22,681 bases of DNA, from the NCBI GenBank assembly GCA_012797935.1, contig JAAZOC010000014.1, positions 1 through 22,681 on the forward strand. The letters are read 5' to 3'. The stretch is from Candidatus Microgenomates bacterium. GTDB lineage: Bacteria; Patescibacteriota; Dojkabacteria; SC72. How positions within the stretch are numbered: the first letter of the stretch is position 1; every line of letters begins with the position of its first letter. This document shows positions 21,922 through 22,681 of this stretch, piece after piece. The notes under the pieces are model-generated. The model saw nothing but the letters and a program-made list of their open reading frames with translations, searched no databases and was not told where the DNA came from. A program made the translations under genes and the position numbers.

Positions 21922-22587
21922 CTAGAAACCTTTTTCTAATTTTGATCTTCTATTTTCAACTTTTTTCTCTGCAACTTTTCCTAAGAAAAGAGCACCTACA
22001 TTCAAAATTTGATTCCAGAAAAATCCTAAGAATATCAATACTCCACCTAAAACAATTAAACTTCTAGAATCATCAAAAAGACCAGAATCAGGTAAAGAAT
22101 CTCCACCACCCTGTCCAGTATTTGGATTCTTAGCAGAAGTTAGAGTATATGTACCAGTTCCCTTACTTGTAGCATTCGGATCTACACTAGAGAATGTAAA
22201 AGTAGAAGTTCCACTTGCAGCTGTAGATTTAAAGTAAAGAGTTGCAAGAACTCCATTGTATGTAGCACCTGCTTCATGCTGTGTAGAGAAACATTCAATA
22301 TTTACAGTACCACTACCTGGAGTTACTTGAAAACTTGTACATCTTGCAGCACCTGTTGCACTAATATATTGGACTGAACCTGAGAAAGCTAGATTAATAT
22401 CTACACCAACAAACTCATCAGATCCACTATTTACATAAACAGATATTGCTGTGGAATCAGAATATATGTACCCAGAAGAAGGACTTAAACTTACAGAAGT
22501 AAAATCTGCCTTAAAAGGGGTAGAGAAAACAGGCAATAGTATGGAAACTATGAAAAAAACAAGTGCAGTTTTTCGAAGGCAGTGCAT
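21922..22587 (-). CDS. Secreted cohesin-like domain protein with LPDSG and C-terminal membrane anchor
   Basis: 221 residues from ATG 22587. This start is preferred over ATGs further upstream because it begins a clean signal peptide (MHCLRKTALVFFIVSILLPV, cleavage about residue 27) and lies after a TATAAT at 22613-22618. Residues about 31-150 form a cohesin-like beta-sandwich (VSLSPSSGYIYSDSTAISVY, FVGVDINLAFSG, GVLATLYFKST), the fold that in cellulosomes binds dockerin; two cysteines (C83, C99) may pair. A Gly/Asp-rich linker leads to LPDSG (165-169), a hydrophobic helix (about 176-200) and a basic tail (KKVENRRSKLEKGF). It is therefore exposed on the cell surface. The partner is unknown. TAG stop. 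Confidence 0.8.
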   Translation of the reverse strand: MHCLRKTALVFFIVSILLPVFSTPFKADFTSVSLSPSSGYIYSDSTAISVYVNSGSDEFVGVDINLAFSGSVQYISATGAARCTSFQVTPGSGTVNIECFSTQHEAGATYNGVLATLYFKSTAASGTSTFTFSSVDPNATSKGTGTYTLTSAKNPNTGQGGGDSLPDSGLFDDSRSLIVLGGVLIFLGFFWNQILNVGALFLGKVAEKKVENRRSKLEKGF

Positions 22588-22612
22588 ATATATTGTTTGT
22601 TTAAAATTACCT

Positions 22613-22646
22613 ATTATATATTGCATCATCCTTTTACCTTTGTCAA
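22613..22646 (-). promoter_or_regulatory. Possible promoter of the cohesin-like gene
   Basis: A perfect TTGACA (minus strand, 22646-22641) and TATAAT (22618-22613) are present but 22 bp apart, too long for a normal pair; with 17-bp spacing the -10 would be CAATAT (22623-22618). Either way transcription would begin after the upstream ATGs near 22626-22629, supporting the start at 22587. Confidence 0.4.
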
Positions 22647-22681
22647 TAAATAATATAAATACTTTACATTGCAAATCTACT

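Noticed and set aside
22588..22674. 29-codon upstream extension of the cohesin-like gene
   Set aside because: It overlaps the promoter elements, and the internal ATG begins a clean signal peptide.
1..22681. TGA recoded to glycine, as in Gracilibacteria/Absconditabacteria
   Set aside because: All core proteins read at full length in the standard code without in-frame TGA.

Overview
The window looks like a chromosomal segment of an AT-rich bacterium, most likely a member of the Candidate Phyla Radiation (Patescibacteria). The clues are the compact gene layout, mostly Shine-Dalgarno-poor starts, and a short archaeal/eukaryotic-type prolyl-tRNA synthetase. Five-pass membrane, PEGA and cohesin-like surface proteins fit too, as does exclusive use of TAA/TAG stops (21 TAA, 3 TAG, no TGA among 24 genes). 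The assignment is an inference; no marker gives the phylum directly. The genetic code appears standard: full-length core proteins read without internal TGA.

Layout. (1) 1-2152: the 3' part of a site-2 protease gene, a stand-alone structured RNA with its own promoter (6S-like shape), tRNA-Thr(TGT), tRNA-Tyr(GTA), a five-helix membrane protein, tRNA-Thr(GGT), two REP-like palindromes, rpmG and tRNA-Trp. (2) 2166-6472: secE, nusG, rplK, rplA, a terminator, then a small accessory island (about 4110-5340), then rplJ-rplL with its own promoter and an L10-leader-like structure, closed by a strong terminator. The island holds three short unknown genes. Each has its own promoter and a strong AGGAG ribosome binding site, unlike the surrounding genes, and each is followed by a large hairpin. 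The first two hairpins are homologous and covary.

(3) 6499-13488: the most unusual region. One promoter drives a five-gene, tightly packed operon: a 7-transmembrane protein, an alpha-L-glutamate-ligase-like ATP-grasp enzyme fused to a RimB-like retropepsin domain, two cyanophycin-synthetase-like ATP-grasp proteins, and a divergent RimK-like ATP-grasp protein. Its tail overlaps, by 4 bp, the end of a convergent DUF1704/MATCAP-type metallopeptidase (HEVGTH motif) that sits directly behind mreB on the other strand. Together these look like the ligase and peptidase halves of an amino-acid or peptide-tagging system.

(4) 12328-17211: trpS-mreB-DUF1704 (minus strand), divergent from a PEGA/beta-propeller surface protein, then tRNA-Arg(CCT) on the minus strand. 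(5) 17315-22681: uvrA (+), a 215-bp spacer, proS (-) and a secreted, membrane-anchored cohesin-like protein (-).

Regulation visible in sequence: good sigma70-type promoters with 17-bp spacing precede the structured RNA's neighbours, rpmG, each island gene, rplJ and the ATP-grasp operon. Several other genes (trpS, PEGA gene, DUF1704, proS, perhaps uvrA) have a -10 box only 6-11 nt before the start codon, suggesting leaderless or nearly leaderless mRNAs.
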